Under the pieces are notes generated by a model. It was not told the DNA's origin. It did no database searches and saw nothing but the letters and a program-made list of their open reading frames with translations. Positions 26,034 through 34,500 of a stretch of 64,000 nt of DNA are shown here, in pieces. Numbering within the stretch: position 1 is the first letter of the stretch; each line of letters begins with the position of its first letter. The position numbers were made by a program, and so were the translations under genes. The stretch is from NCBI GenBank assembly GCA_946480815.1, contig CAMLLB010000007.1, positions 1-64,000 on the forward strand. Reading direction: 5' to 3'. The stretch comes from an uncultured Flavobacteriales bacterium. Lineage in GTDB: Bacteria > Bacteroidota > Bacteroidia > Flavobacteriales > Crocinitomicaceae.

Positions 26034-27200
26034 CTAGGCTACCAAATTCCATGATATTTGAAAATACTGTTTTCCGAACCATAATTCGAAAGCCGGGTCC
26101 AGGAATTCATAAACACCTGATTCATCTTTAATAATCATATCCCGTCCTTCGAGAATTGCCCTGTTCTTGGAAACATTTCTCGGGGTTCCCAAGGCATAAA
26201 TGCGCATCACAGCAGCTGCGGTAAGTTGCTTTTCTTTCTGATAGATTGCTTTCAGTAAATTGATCTGGGTAGTACTCATTCCTTCAATCTCGCGCTGGTA
26301 TAGCGGCTGATTTGCAAAAATCAATTCTGTCAGTGCGTTTTGGATAAGTTGCTTATCTACTGTTCCCTCACGACTTTGATTCCAAACATAGTGGGAAAGC
26401 TGTTGTACATACCAGGAATGGTCTTTCATTAAACGGGGAATCATCGTGGCAACTTCTTTCGTGATTTGCTTCCCTGTTTTCCTGAAACTCGACTGAATGA
26501 ATTTCACCCATGCTTCTTCTTTGATCTTCGGGAGCAACATCAAATCCCCAAACCGATAAAATGGTTTGGACGGATTATTGAAAATGGCTTCCAACATGTG
26601 CCGTTTACTCCCAAACAAACAATACGAAACCAGTTTCTGGCGTTGCCAAATTGCCCGCATTTTCTTTTCCAGCGGTTCGTATTCAACCAGGTTGGTCAGG
26701 TTCTGAAATTCATCCAAACAGATAACCATCCGGATTCCTTTTTCTTTTGCAATGCGCTCCGGGAGATTGAGTACCTCATCAGCAAATTCCCGTACCTTCT
26801 CCTGTTCGTATTTAACGGTGAAATCCAGGTGTGGATTCACTCCGACATGCACCGTAGGTACAAGATGAGATAAAAAGCTTTTCGTATCGCGCACCCAATC
26901 TTCCCATTTGGTTGAAGTTGCCTTGATCACTTCCCGTGTAAACAATTCGAAGAATTCCACTTCATTATTGACGGTAAACAAATCAAGCAGGACCGTTTTA
27001 CATTTCTTATCCGATTTATTGATGTCGATCAAAACGCGTTCAACCAGGGAGGATTTTCCCCAACGACGCGGTGAAATCAGGATAGTATTGATTCCACCCA
27101 ACAGGTTTTGTTTTAAGCGAAGTGCTTCGCTTTCCCTGTTGGTATATCCTTCTGCACTAACCGTGTTTCCAAAAATGAATGGTGAATAAATTTCCTGCAT
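26034..27200 (-). CDS. Orphan AAA ATPase with C-terminal winged-helix region
   Basis: A 388-residue ATPase of the 'ATP-binding protein, AAA_14/ATPase_2' type common in archaea and Bacteroidota. Walker A is 'SPRRWGKSS' at 43-51 and Walker B 'MVICLDEF' at 158-165, with 'CLFGSKRH' as a sensor-like strand. The N-terminal 'SPFIFGNTV...YTNRESEALRL' is the usual family entry. From about 290 the chain reads like a winged helix ('LLKAIYQKEKQLTAAAVMRIY', 'GRDMIIKDESGVYEFLDPAFELWF'). No partner gene is adjacent. The biological role of the family is unknown. The upstream DNA is packed with TATAC/GTATA palindromes and may be its own operator. Confidence 0.82.
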   Translation of the reverse strand: MQEIYSPFIFGNTVSAEGYTNRESEALRLKQNLLGGINTILISPRRWGKSSLVERVLIDINKSDKKCKTVLLDLFTVNNEVEFFELFTREVIKATSTKWEDWVRDTKSFLSHLVPTVHVGVNPHLDFTVKYEQEKVREFADEVLNLPERIAKEKGIRMVICLDEFQNLTNLVEYEPLEKKMRAIWQRQKLVSYCLFGSKRHMLEAIFNNPSKPFYRFGDLMLLPKIKEEAWVKFIQSSFRKTGKQITKEVATMIPRLMKDHSWYVQQLSHYVWNQSREGTVDKQLIQNALTELIFANQPLYQREIEGMSTTQINLLKAIYQKEKQLTAAAVMRIYALGTPRNVSKNRAILEGRDMIIKDESGVYEFLDPAFELWFGKQYFQISWNLVA

Positions 27201-27227
27201 ACCTAAATATACGTATTTTCTACCGGA

Positions 27228-27296
27228 AAGTATAATACTTGTTAGTATAATTTCATGAACTTGTTTATACTTATTGGTATTATACCAAAAGGTATA
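27228..27296. promoter_or_regulatory. Cluster of GTATA/TATAC palindromes upstream of the ATPase gene
   Basis: Within 70 bases directly upstream of the ATPase gene are AAGTATAATACTT (27228-27240), GTATAAT (27245-27251), TTATAC (27265-27270), GGTATTATACC (27276-27286) and TATACCAAAAGGTATA (27281-27296). These are overlapping inverted repeats built from one GGTATA half-site. Such a cluster suggests cooperative binding by a regulator, possibly the ATPase itself through its winged helix. Confidence 0.6.
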
Positions 27297-27337
27297 ATTT
27301 TAACTGTAATCGTTCCCTTTGCCGATTGATAATTCTT

Positions 27338-27365
27338 CGGTGGCTTCGGCTACACTCAGCCACCG
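27338..27365. repeat. TTCGGCTACACTCAG-type repeat, copy 2
   Basis: CGGTGGCT and AGCCACCG form an 8-base stem whose loop contains TTCGGCTACACTC, the core of the dispersed element also seen at 10119-10226 and 34422-34500. It lies just beyond the parC terminator. Confidence 0.55.
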
Positions 27366-27375
27366 GACAAAAAAA

Positions 27376-27403
27376 AATCCTTCCGGTATAGCGGAAGGAT
27401 TTC
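27376..27403 (-). terminator. Intrinsic terminator of the parE-parC pair
   Basis: AAATCCTTCCG and CGGAAGGATTT form a perfect 11-base stem with a 6-base loop, 7 bases beyond the parC stop. The minus strand then runs into nine T residues. Confidence 0.85.
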
Positions 27404-27410
27404 AATTTAT

Positions 27411-30143
27411 TTAAAACAATGTCGGTTGATCGTCCGGATCATCTGATCCTTTTGTCAAGTCCCATTCAATTGTCGGATTATCATCTCCTCCTTCCGAATC
27501 GGGAACATCTGTATCTGCTTCTTCGGATTCATTGTCAATTTCCAAGTCCAACGGTTCTTCATCCGGCCAAGGTTCCGATCCTTCAATTTCATGTGTTAAA
27601 ACAACTTCCTTGACTTTCAGTTTGGTCAACTGGTTACCCTGCGCTTTCATTCCTTTCACATCGATGAAATCAGCCAAAGCAACTTCATTATCCGGAAGGT
27701 TCTTGGTCTCTTTTAACAACTTATTGTAAACGATGCGGACAACCGGATTGAATGCTGTTGAAACACAATCCAAATAAGATCCTTCTGTTTCGGAAATATA
27801 GGAAACCCGCTTATCCGTTGTTACTTCACAGGTAAAGCGCTTCACATAATGCAGGTCTTTTTCACCATCGTAATAAACAGCAGAAATAGGCCTGTCGGCA
27901 ACCCACTTTTCAATGTGGATCATATCTTCATCGAAGTGTGTAGCCAAATCAAAGGTCGACAAACGATAATCACCGTTCTTATAAAGTGTCAGAATACGGT
28001 CTTCTCCTTTGAATGAGCCCAGGAATTTTCCTCTTCCCTCGTCATTCAAGCGGCCTACCACCATATCATACCAAATTTTACGTGCAGCGAGTGTTGAACC
28101 TCCTACTTCTTTCTGTGTAATCTTTTGAACGATCTCTTTTGTTACGCGATTTCCGGCAGACTGACGACCTTTAATCAGCAAGTCACCTAAATCCACATCC
28201 CAGCGTAAACGTTTCAGATGAGGTCTCGGACGAAGCATGACTGTAACCACTTCACGTTCCCCGTTCGGGTGCACAGAGAAGTATAGCAGCTTCGATCCTT
28301 TGATTCCACGTGTTAAGTCGTATTCCGTATCGCGCGTCACGGAATTCACGAAGAAACGTTTCATCATCGTTGCACCACCGGCACCATCCTGGTACATGAC
28401 ATGGTAAATTGTACGTTTATCGCCTTTCTTCCAAACATCGGCATGCACAATTCCTTTTCCAACGAATTTCTTTTCCGAAACCTTGGTTACAATGAATTTT
28501 CCTGTATCAAAGAAAACGATGATGTCATCGATCTCGGAACAATCATTGACCGCTTCCGTCTTTTTCAAGCCCCAGCCAATGAATCCCTCTTCTACATCTA
28601 CGTATAATTTACGATTCGCAATGATCACCTTTGTAGCAGCAATGTTATCAAAGACTTTCATTTCCGTGCGACGTTCTTTACCTGCACCAAAACGTTTCTT
28701 TAAGTCCTTGAAATACTCAATTGCGTATTCAATCAGATTTTCCAGGTTCTTTTTAACCTCTTCCATTTCGGCTTCCAGCTTCGCAATGAACTCATCTGCT
28801 TTATCAGAATCGAAGCGCGTAATACGAATCATTGGAATCTGTGTCAAACGCTGTAAATCCTCATCCACGATCTCACGAATAAACTGCTTCTTGAATTTCT
28901 CAAAGCGTTTATACATGTATTGGAATAAGTTTTCCTTATCGGAATACAACTTAAAGTCGATATACATTTCTTCACGGATGAAGATCTTTTCCAGGGTCGA
29001 AAAATGCCATTGTGCTTCCAATTCCGACAAGCGGATTTCCAATTCTCTTTTAAGAAGCTGAAGTGTATTATCCGTATTCACTTTCAAAATCTCTGAAACA
29101 CCCATGAAACGAGGTGTGTCACCATCAATTACTGAAGCATTCGGTGAAATGGAAACTTCACAATCTGTAAATGCATACAAGGCATCAATCGTTTTATCCG
29201 GTGAAACCCCAGGGGCTAAATGGATTACGATCTCAGCATCCGCTGCGGTATTATCTTCAATCTTCTTAACCTTGATCTTCCCTTTATCATTCGCTTTGAT
29301 GATACTTTCAATCAGTGAACTGGTTGTACAACCAAAAGGGATCTCATTGATCATCAAGGTTTTATTATCCACCTTTTTAATCTTTGCACGAACACGCACC
29401 TTTCCACCTCTCAAGCCATCGTTGTAGTTGGTGAAATCAGCCATTCCTCCATTCAGGAAATCCGGGAAGATCTCTACTTTTTTTCCACGTAAATGGTTGA
29501 TCGATTGTTCGATCAGTTCATTAAAATTATGTGGAAGGATCTTACAAGCCATTCCCACGGCAATTCCTTCAGCACCTTGTGCCAACAGGATCGGGAATTT
29601 CACAGGTAAATTATCCGGCTCCTTGTTACGTCCGTCGTAGCTTAAAAGCCAATTGGTCGTTTTCGGATTGAACACTACATGATTCGCGAACTTGGAAAGT
29701 CGTGCCTCGATGTAACGAGGAGCGGCAGCGCCGTCACCTGTCAGCGTATTTCCCCAGTTTCCCTGGCAATCGATCAGTAATTCCTTTTGTCCAAGCTGAA
29801 CCAGGGCATCACCGATGGAAGCATCACCATGCGGGTGATATTTCATAGTATTCCCGATCACGTTCGCCACTTTATTGTAACGCCCGTCATCCAATTCCTT
29901 CATGGAGTGCAGGATTCTTCGTTGTACCGGTTTAAAACCATCATGCAAAGAAGGTACAGCACGTTCCAGGATCACATAAGAGGCATAATCCAGGAACCAA
30001 TTCTCATACAAACCACTTAATGGAATGATATTTTCATCCGTATGTTTATGATCGTCCGTACCAAAGGAAGATTCTTCACTTCCTTCTTCATTATTCAGAT
30101 CATCATTTTCCGGGTCTACCGGTCCAATTTCGTCTTCACTCAT
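27411..30143 (-). CDS. parC: DNA topoisomerase IV subunit A
   Basis: A 910-residue type IIA topoisomerase subunit that breaks and rejoins DNA to decatenate chromosomes, working with the ParE subunit encoded upstream. The winged-helix catalytic core contains 'DGFKPVQRRIL', 'KYHPHGDASIGDALV' and the active-site Tyr144 in 'AAPRYIEARLS'. The C-terminal region is a shortened beta-pinwheel without a recognisable GyrA box (QRRGGKG), which favours ParC over GyrA. Both ends carry acidic extensions: about 36 residues at the N-terminus and about 70 at the C-terminus with Asp/Glu runs. The parE gene lies 138 bases upstream on the same strand, with a palindromic repeat in the gap. Confidence 0.92.
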   Translation of the reverse strand: MSEDEIGPVDPENDDLNNEEGSEESSFGTDDHKHTDENIIPLSGLYENWFLDYASYVILERAVPSLHDGFKPVQRRILHSMKELDDGRYNKVANVIGNTMKYHPHGDASIGDALVQLGQKELLIDCQGNWGNTLTGDGAAAPRYIEARLSKFANHVVFNPKTTNWLLSYDGRNKEPDNLPVKFPILLAQGAEGIAVGMACKILPHNFNELIEQSINHLRGKKVEIFPDFLNGGMADFTNYNDGLRGGKVRVRAKIKKVDNKTLMINEIPFGCTTSSLIESIIKANDKGKIKVKKIEDNTAADAEIVIHLAPGVSPDKTIDALYAFTDCEVSISPNASVIDGDTPRFMGVSEILKVNTDNTLQLLKRELEIRLSELEAQWHFSTLEKIFIREEMYIDFKLYSDKENLFQYMYKRFEKFKKQFIREIVDEDLQRLTQIPMIRITRFDSDKADEFIAKLEAEMEEVKKNLENLIEYAIEYFKDLKKRFGAGKERRTEMKVFDNIAATKVIIANRKLYVDVEEGFIGWGLKKTEAVNDCSEIDDIIVFFDTGKFIVTKVSEKKFVGKGIVHADVWKKGDKRTIYHVMYQDGAGGATMMKRFFVNSVTRDTEYDLTRGIKGSKLLYFSVHPNGEREVVTVMLRPRPHLKRLRWDVDLGDLLIKGRQSAGNRVTKEIVQKITQKEVGGSTLAARKIWYDMVVGRLNDEGRGKFLGSFKGEDRILTLYKNGDYRLSTFDLATHFDEDMIHIEKWVADRPISAVYYDGEKDLHYVKRFTCEVTTDKRVSYISETEGSYLDCVSTAFNPVVRIVYNKLLKETKNLPDNEVALADFIDVKGMKAQGNQLTKLKVKEVVLTHEIEGSEPWPDEEPLDLEIDNESEEADTDVPDSEGGDDNPTIEWDLTKGSDDPDDQPTLF

Positions 30144-30178
30144 AGTTTGAAGATTAATTTTAATTTCTTTTCCCCTTG

Positions 30179-30269
30179 TTCTCGATACGTCAGCAAACTG
30201 ACTACTCGAACTGACGGGCTGTCAATTCGAGTTTCCGACGAAATATCATGGAGTCTGAAGTATCGAGAA
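30179..30269. repeat. TTCTCGATAC...GTATCGAGAA inverted repeat between parE and parC
   Basis: TTCTCGATAC (30179-30188) and GTATCGAGAA (30260-30269) are exact inverted arms around about 70 bases that include further CTGAC and TCGA repeats. The element fills the parE-parC gap, starting 12 bases beyond the parE stop. It looks like a dispersed palindromic element; it could also process or attenuate the bicistronic message. Confidence 0.6.
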
Positions 30270-30281
30270 TGACAGCATGCG

Positions 30282-32183
30282 CTAAGAAGCTTTTTCAATT
30301 TCTGCGTTTTCCTCTTCCGAATCGGGAGTATCCGAATCCATATTTTTATCGTCATCTTTCTCTACACGCAGGTTCTCAATAATGAAATCCTGGCGTTCCG
30401 GGGTGTTTTTACCCATAAAATAAGACAATATGGAGTCAATCGAAGCATTTTTTGTGAGGATAACCGGCTCTAAACGAATATCGTCCCCAATGAAATGCTT
30501 GAACTCGTCCGGTGAGATCTCTCCCAATCCCTTAAATCGGGTGATTTCCGGATTTTTCCCCAATTCTGAAATTGCTGCTCTTCGTTCTTCTTCCGAATAA
30601 CAGTAAATGGTCTTTTTCTTGTTTCGAACGCGGAACAACGGTGTTTGAAGTACATATACATGATTCCTTTTCACCAGGTCCGGGAAGAATTGCAGGAAGA
30701 AGGTCAATAACAGCAATCGGATGTGCATTCCATCGACATCGGCATCGGTTGCGATCACGATGTTGTTGTAGCGCAGGTTATCCATGTCTTCTTCAATATC
30801 CAAAGCCGCCTGGATCAGGTTGAATTCTTCGTTCTCATAAACGATCTTTTTTGTCAAACCGTAACAATTCAACGGCTTACCGCGCAAAGAGAACACTGCC
30901 TGTGTATTCACATCCCGTGATTTCGTGATTGATCCACTCGCTGAATCTCCCTCGGTAATGAACAGGGTTGTTAATTCTCTTTTATCGTCTTTTAGATCGG
31001 TCAGATGAACCCGGCAGTCGCGCAATTTTTTGTTGTGCAAACTTGCTTTCTTTGCTCTGTCACGCGCCAGTTTACGAATTCCGGATAATTCTTTCCGTTC
31101 ACGCTCGGATTGCTTGATCTTCTTTTCCAGCGTATCTGCAACATCGGGGTGACGATGCAGGTAATTATCCAATTTATCCTTCAGGAAATCGTTGATAAAG
31201 GCACGCATAGACTTTCCTTCCGGTTCAATTTCCTGAGACCCTAATTTCGTTTTCGTTTGGGACTCAAATACCGGCTCGATTACTTTTACTGCAATCGCAG
31301 CTACAATCGACTGGCGGATATCAGAAGCATCGTAATCTTTCTTGTAAAAATCACGGATCACTTTCGCAATCGACTCCCTGAACGCACTTTGATGTGTTCC
31401 GCCTTGTGTGGTATGCTGGCCATTTACGAACGAATAATAATCTTCTCCATAGGTTTTACCATGTGTAAATGCCACTTCAATATCTTCTCCTTCCAGGTGA
31501 ATGATCGGGTACAAAGGATCTCCGTCCATATTGTCCTCCAGCAAATCTTTCAATCCGTCTTTAGACTGGTATTTTTCACCGTTGAAATAGATTGCCAATC
31601 CACGATTCAAATAACAGTAATTCCAAAACATCTTGATCAGGTAAGGCATTTTGAAGGCAAACTTCTTGAAGATCGATTCATCCGGGATAAATTCAAAATA
31701 AGTCCCGTTTGTTTCCGTTGTTTTTTCCAAAGGCAAATCTTCAGTCAACTCACCACGTGAAAAAACAGCTTGTTTCTTTTCCCCGTCTCTCACGGAATAA
31801 ACCATGAAATAATCACTCAATGCGTTCACGGCCTTGGTCCCCACACCATTCAATCCCACAGATTTCTTGAACGCTTTGGAGTCGTACTTACCGCCGGTAT
31901 TGATCTGAGAAACACAATCAATTACTTTTCCCAAAGGGATCCCCCGTCCGTAATCACGAACAGAAACTTTCCCATCTTTCACTTTAATGTCGATACGTTT
32001 TCCATTTCCCATGACAAACTCATCAATGGAATTGTCGACAATCTCCTTCACCAGAATATAGATCCCATCATCTGCAGAAGACCCATCTCCCAATTTCCCG
32101 ATATACATACCAGGTCGCAGGCGAATATGCTCCTTCCAGTCCAGAGATCGTATATTATCTTCAGTATATTGATTTTCAGCCAT
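30282..32183 (-). CDS. parE: DNA topoisomerase IV subunit B
   Basis: A 633-residue ATPase subunit of topoisomerase IV. The GHKL ATP-binding motifs are '[13 protein letters not shown]', 'DYGRGIPLG' and '[14 protein letters not shown]'. The TOPRIM domain has 'EGDSASGS' and '[17 protein letters not shown]', and the C-terminal part has '[13 protein letters not shown]'. An upstream in-frame start nine codons earlier exists, but beginning at [10 protein letters not shown] gives the conserved N-terminal arm. The C-terminal 30 residues are an acidic extension ('[18 protein letters not shown]') resembling those of the ParC partner. It is cotranscribed with parC. Confidence 0.93.
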   Translation of the reverse strand: MAENQYTEDNIRSLDWKEHIRLRPGMYIGKLGDGSSADDGIYILVKEIVDNSIDEFVMGNGKRIDIKVKDGKVSVRDYGRGIPLGKVIDCVSQINTGGKYDSKAFKKSVGLNGVGTKAVNALSDYFMVYSVRDGEKKQAVFSRGELTEDLPLEKTTETNGTYFEFIPDESIFKKFAFKMPYLIKMFWNYCYLNRGLAIYFNGEKYQSKDGLKDLLEDNMDGDPLYPIIHLEGEDIEVAFTHGKTYGEDYYSFVNGQHTTQGGTHQSAFRESIAKVIRDFYKKDYDASDIRQSIVAAIAVKVIEPVFESQTKTKLGSQEIEPEGKSMRAFINDFLKDKLDNYLHRHPDVADTLEKKIKQSERERKELSGIRKLARDRAKKASLHNKKLRDCRVHLTDLKDDKRELTTLFITEGDSASGSITKSRDVNTQAVFSLRGKPLNCYGLTKKIVYENEEFNLIQAALDIEEDMDNLRYNNIVIATDADVDGMHIRLLLLTFFLQFFPDLVKRNHVYVLQTPLFRVRNKKKTIYCYSEEERRAAISELGKNPEITRFKGLGEISPDEFKHFIGDDIRLEPVILTKNASIDSILSYFMGKNTPERQDFIIENLRVEKDDDKNMDSDTPDSEEENAEIEKAS

Positions 32184-32357
32184 AATAACGGATTCTTTGC
32201 AAGTTACCAAAGATACTAACGGAAAGCTTTGTATACACCATGATTTATTACGAGTTATGAACGATGCGAGGTTAATTTCGTATAGAGAAATTATACCGTT
32301 TTTTCGGTATTGTTTAGACTTATTCTAAATAATACTTTTACCTCAAAAACAAATGCG

Positions 32358-32678
32358 ATGTGTCATTACAAAACGATCAGCAACAATTCCTTCGGGTGCC
32401 TTATTCAATGTAAAAACTGCGAACAATTCCATCTGGGATTCGGAAACGTGGTACTCATCCTTTCTTACGAGGAATTTATCCGTTTTTCAGACCAGGTACA
32501 CAACATCCATGCGATGCATTACGAAGAGAAAAAAGAAACCGGTGAAAAAATCTACATGCATACCGACACTTCCAAAATGGTTCTGGCTTTCAACCATAAA
32601 GAATGGATAAAACTCTATCAATTACTGGAAGAATCGCGTTTTATGCTCTACGCGAATGAACTGATCGAACAGGTTTAA
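32358..32678 (+). CDS. Small Cys-containing protein, DUF6686-like
   Basis: A 106-residue soluble protein. The start used is MCHYKTI; an earlier in-frame start adds 16 unconserved residues. The N-terminal 'GCLIQCKNCEQFHLGFGNV' has a C-x3-C-x2-C arrangement that could bind metal, and the rest is alpha/beta with 'FSDQVHNIHAMHYEEK'. This matches a small uncharacterised Bacteroidota family that I believe is DUF6686. Its stop overlaps the 3' end of the convergent corA gene by 4 bases. Function unknown. Confidence 0.75.
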   Translation: MCHYKTISNNSFGCLIQCKNCEQFHLGFGNVVLILSYEEFIRFSDQVHNIHAMHYEEKKETGEKIYMHTDTSKMVLAFNHKEWIKLYQLLEESRFMLYANELIEQV

Positions 32679-33685
32679 TTATTCCGCCTCAACCAACCTC
32701 TTTTCCAGAAAATAAATACCAGAACAGCAGTAAGCAGGATCATGAATCCCCAAACCATGAAATACCCGTTTCGTGATTTCAATTCCGGCATATTCTCAAA
32801 GTTCATACCGTATACCCCAACAATGAAGGTTAGAGGAATAAAAATCGCACTGGTTACCGTTAAGACTTTCATGATCTCATTCATGCGCTGACCCTGGATC
32901 GCATAATACAAATTTGCAATCCCATCGAGCATTTGTTTCTGTGATTCTATTTCATCGGTCAAACTGAAACAAGTATCCTTCAACTCCCTGAAGTAATGAA
33001 TATTATCTTCAATGATCATTTCATTTTCCACACGGTCCAGCTGCCCCATCAGTTCTTTCATCGGGAAAACGATCTTACGCAGGTCGAGAAGCTTCCGTTT
33101 TTCCCACTCCACCTTTCGAAGCACTTCACTTCTTGGATTTCGAAGCACTATTTTATCCAACCTTTCAATGTTCAATGAAATTTCTTCAACTACTTCCGTG
33201 TAATTATCGATAATTGCTTCCAACATGCGGAACAAGAGAAAGTCAGGGCCTTTATAACGTACTTTTCCCCGTTTATACTCAATTCGTTCACGTACAGTTG
33301 GAAAATGGTCCGAGGACTTTTCCTGGAAAGAAATCAGGTAATTATCCCCGATAATAAAACTGATCCGCTCTTTTTTCAGATCATAGTTGTTCAATCCTTC
33401 TTTTGGAAGTGCAGAAACAATGCTGAAGAATACATAATCGGAATACTCCTCCAGCCGCGTCCGCTTGTTTTCTGCAAACAGATCTTCCTGAAGCAGTTTA
33501 TCGATGCACAATTTGTCGCACAATTTCACAATCGCTTCTTTGTTTTTCATCGAATGAAAATTCAGCCAATAGGTCGAATTCATATCTTCAAACGGATTGA
33601 AGTGTTCTGCAAAATAATCTTCAGAATTCTTTTCGAGCGAAAAAACATCCGGATTATACTTATAAAGTTGTGCTACCTGAGACAT
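32675..33685 (-). CDS. corA: CorA-family Mg2+/Co2+ transporter
   Basis: A 336-residue divalent cation channel of the inner membrane. The long N-terminal domain is cytoplasmic and ends in a helical stalk. Two membrane helices follow at about 275-295 and 308-328. The signature selectivity motif 'YGMNFENMPE' follows the first, and the C-terminus is basic ('FWKRGWLRRNN'), as in CorA. Family members form pentamers gated by cytoplasmic Mg2+. An AATTACGAATT repeat cluster lies just upstream of the start. Confidence 0.93.
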   Translation of the reverse strand: MSQVAQLYKYNPDVFSLEKNSEDYFAEHFNPFEDMNSTYWLNFHSMKNKEAIVKLCDKLCIDKLLQEDLFAENKRTRLEEYSDYVFFSIVSALPKEGLNNYDLKKERISFIIGDNYLISFQEKSSDHFPTVRERIEYKRGKVRYKGPDFLLFRMLEAIIDNYTEVVEEISLNIERLDKIVLRNPRSEVLRKVEWEKRKLLDLRKIVFPMKELMGQLDRVENEMIIEDNIHYFRELKDTCFSLTDEIESQKQMLDGIANLYYAIQGQRMNEIMKVLTVTSAIFIPLTFIVGVYGMNFENMPELKSRNGYFMVWGFMILLTAVLVFIFWKRGWLRRNN

Positions 33686-33703
33686 GTAACGAAAATAGTC
33701 ATT

Positions 33704-33740
33704 TTCGAATTGCGAATTACGAATTCCTAATTACGAATTG
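33704..33740. repeat. AATTACGAATT short repeat cluster, copy 3
   Basis: Units GAATTGCGAATTACGAATT and AATTACGAATT repeat directly upstream of corA. The same unit is seen at 6822-6856 and 18352-18372. Confidence 0.5.
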
Positions 33741-33832
33741 TGATACAACATATTTGAATCAATCGTTCTGACACATGAAAAACTTTTTTAAACGGATCTG
33801 AAGAAGAATTGTATCATTGAAAAAACAGCCTT

Positions 33833-34423
33833 ATGAAATCACTTGCCATCATCTTAGTTTTAGCCCCATTTTGGACCATCTCTCAAACGGATACGCTTGT
33901 TGTAGAAATCATTTACGGATCAAAACCAAAAGCAGCCGGTGAAAGACATTGGTTTGGCGGAAAATTGGGTGGACACATCGGCTTGATGATCGGCAATGAC
34001 AGTGTCATGCACTTTGTGCCGGGAGGAAGAGTTGCTGCAACAAACATTAACTCAGACACAGGGAAATACCTTATTTCGGGCAAGCGAAGTTTTTACAGAA
34101 CTTTTTACTGCGATACTACCAAAACCTGCAGAATTTTCATTCCCATCACTCTTGCCCAAAAACAAAAACTAGTGAAAGATGCGACTCCTTTTTTGAAAGA
34201 GGGCCCGTATCCATACGCTTTCTTCGGAATGCGCTGTGCCGCAGCCTGCTATCATTTATTATCACTTGCAGATGTGACAAAAGACCTTTCCCGGAGCAGG
34301 ATGACCTGGAAATTCTTTTATCCGCGCAAATTGAGGAAATTCCTTTTCAGGGAAGCCAAAACCAAGGGATGGATTATTAACGAAACACCCGGATCAACGA
34401 AACGGAAGTGGGACCATGATTGA
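33833..34423 (+). CDS. Secreted protein, possible permuted NlpC/P60-type peptidase
   Basis: A 196-residue exported protein with a signal peptide at about 1-18 (TISQ). The segment 'GGHIGLMIGNDSVMHFVPGG' near residue 45 and 'GMRCAAACYHLL' near 137 give a His-before-Cys order. That order is seen in circularly permuted papain-fold enzymes such as the YiiX/DUF830 group, which act on amide or acyl bonds. The identification is a pattern-level inference and no family is certain. Its stop codon is overlapped by one arm of a dispersed palindrome shared with the convergent patatin gene. Confidence 0.75.
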   Translation: MKSLAIILVLAPFWTISQTDTLVVEIIYGSKPKAAGERHWFGGKLGGHIGLMIGNDSVMHFVPGGRVAATNINSDTGKYLISGKRSFYRTFYCDTTKTCRIFIPITLAQKQKLVKDATPFLKEGPYPYAFFGMRCAAACYHLLSLADVTKDLSRSRMTWKFFYPRKLRKFLFREAKTKGWIINETPGSTKRKWDHD

Positions 34424-34500
34424 CTTCGACTACGCTCAGTCACCTCCTGACCCCTAAACAAAATAGAAATATTAAACGGAGGCTGAGCGTAGTCGAAGCC
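34422..34500. repeat. TTCGACTACGCTCAG-type inverted repeat, copy 3
   Basis: GACTTCGACTACGCTCAGTC (from 34422) and GCTGAGCGTAGTCGAAGCC (ending 34500) form a long hairpin around about 40 bases. The left arm begins inside the TGA stop of the plus-strand gene and the right arm ends at the base before the minus-strand stop. It bridges the two convergent genes exactly and may act as a bidirectional terminator. Confidence 0.7.

Noticed and set aside
27411..32183. DNA gyrase instead of topoisomerase IV
   Set aside because: No GyrA box was seen in the C-terminal domain, and both subunits are adjacent as expected for parE-parC; gyrase normally exists separately.
31257..32219. Plus-strand reading frames opposite parE
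   Set aside because: Overlap the conserved TOPRIM/GHKL coding region; hydrophobic shadow frames with no family features.
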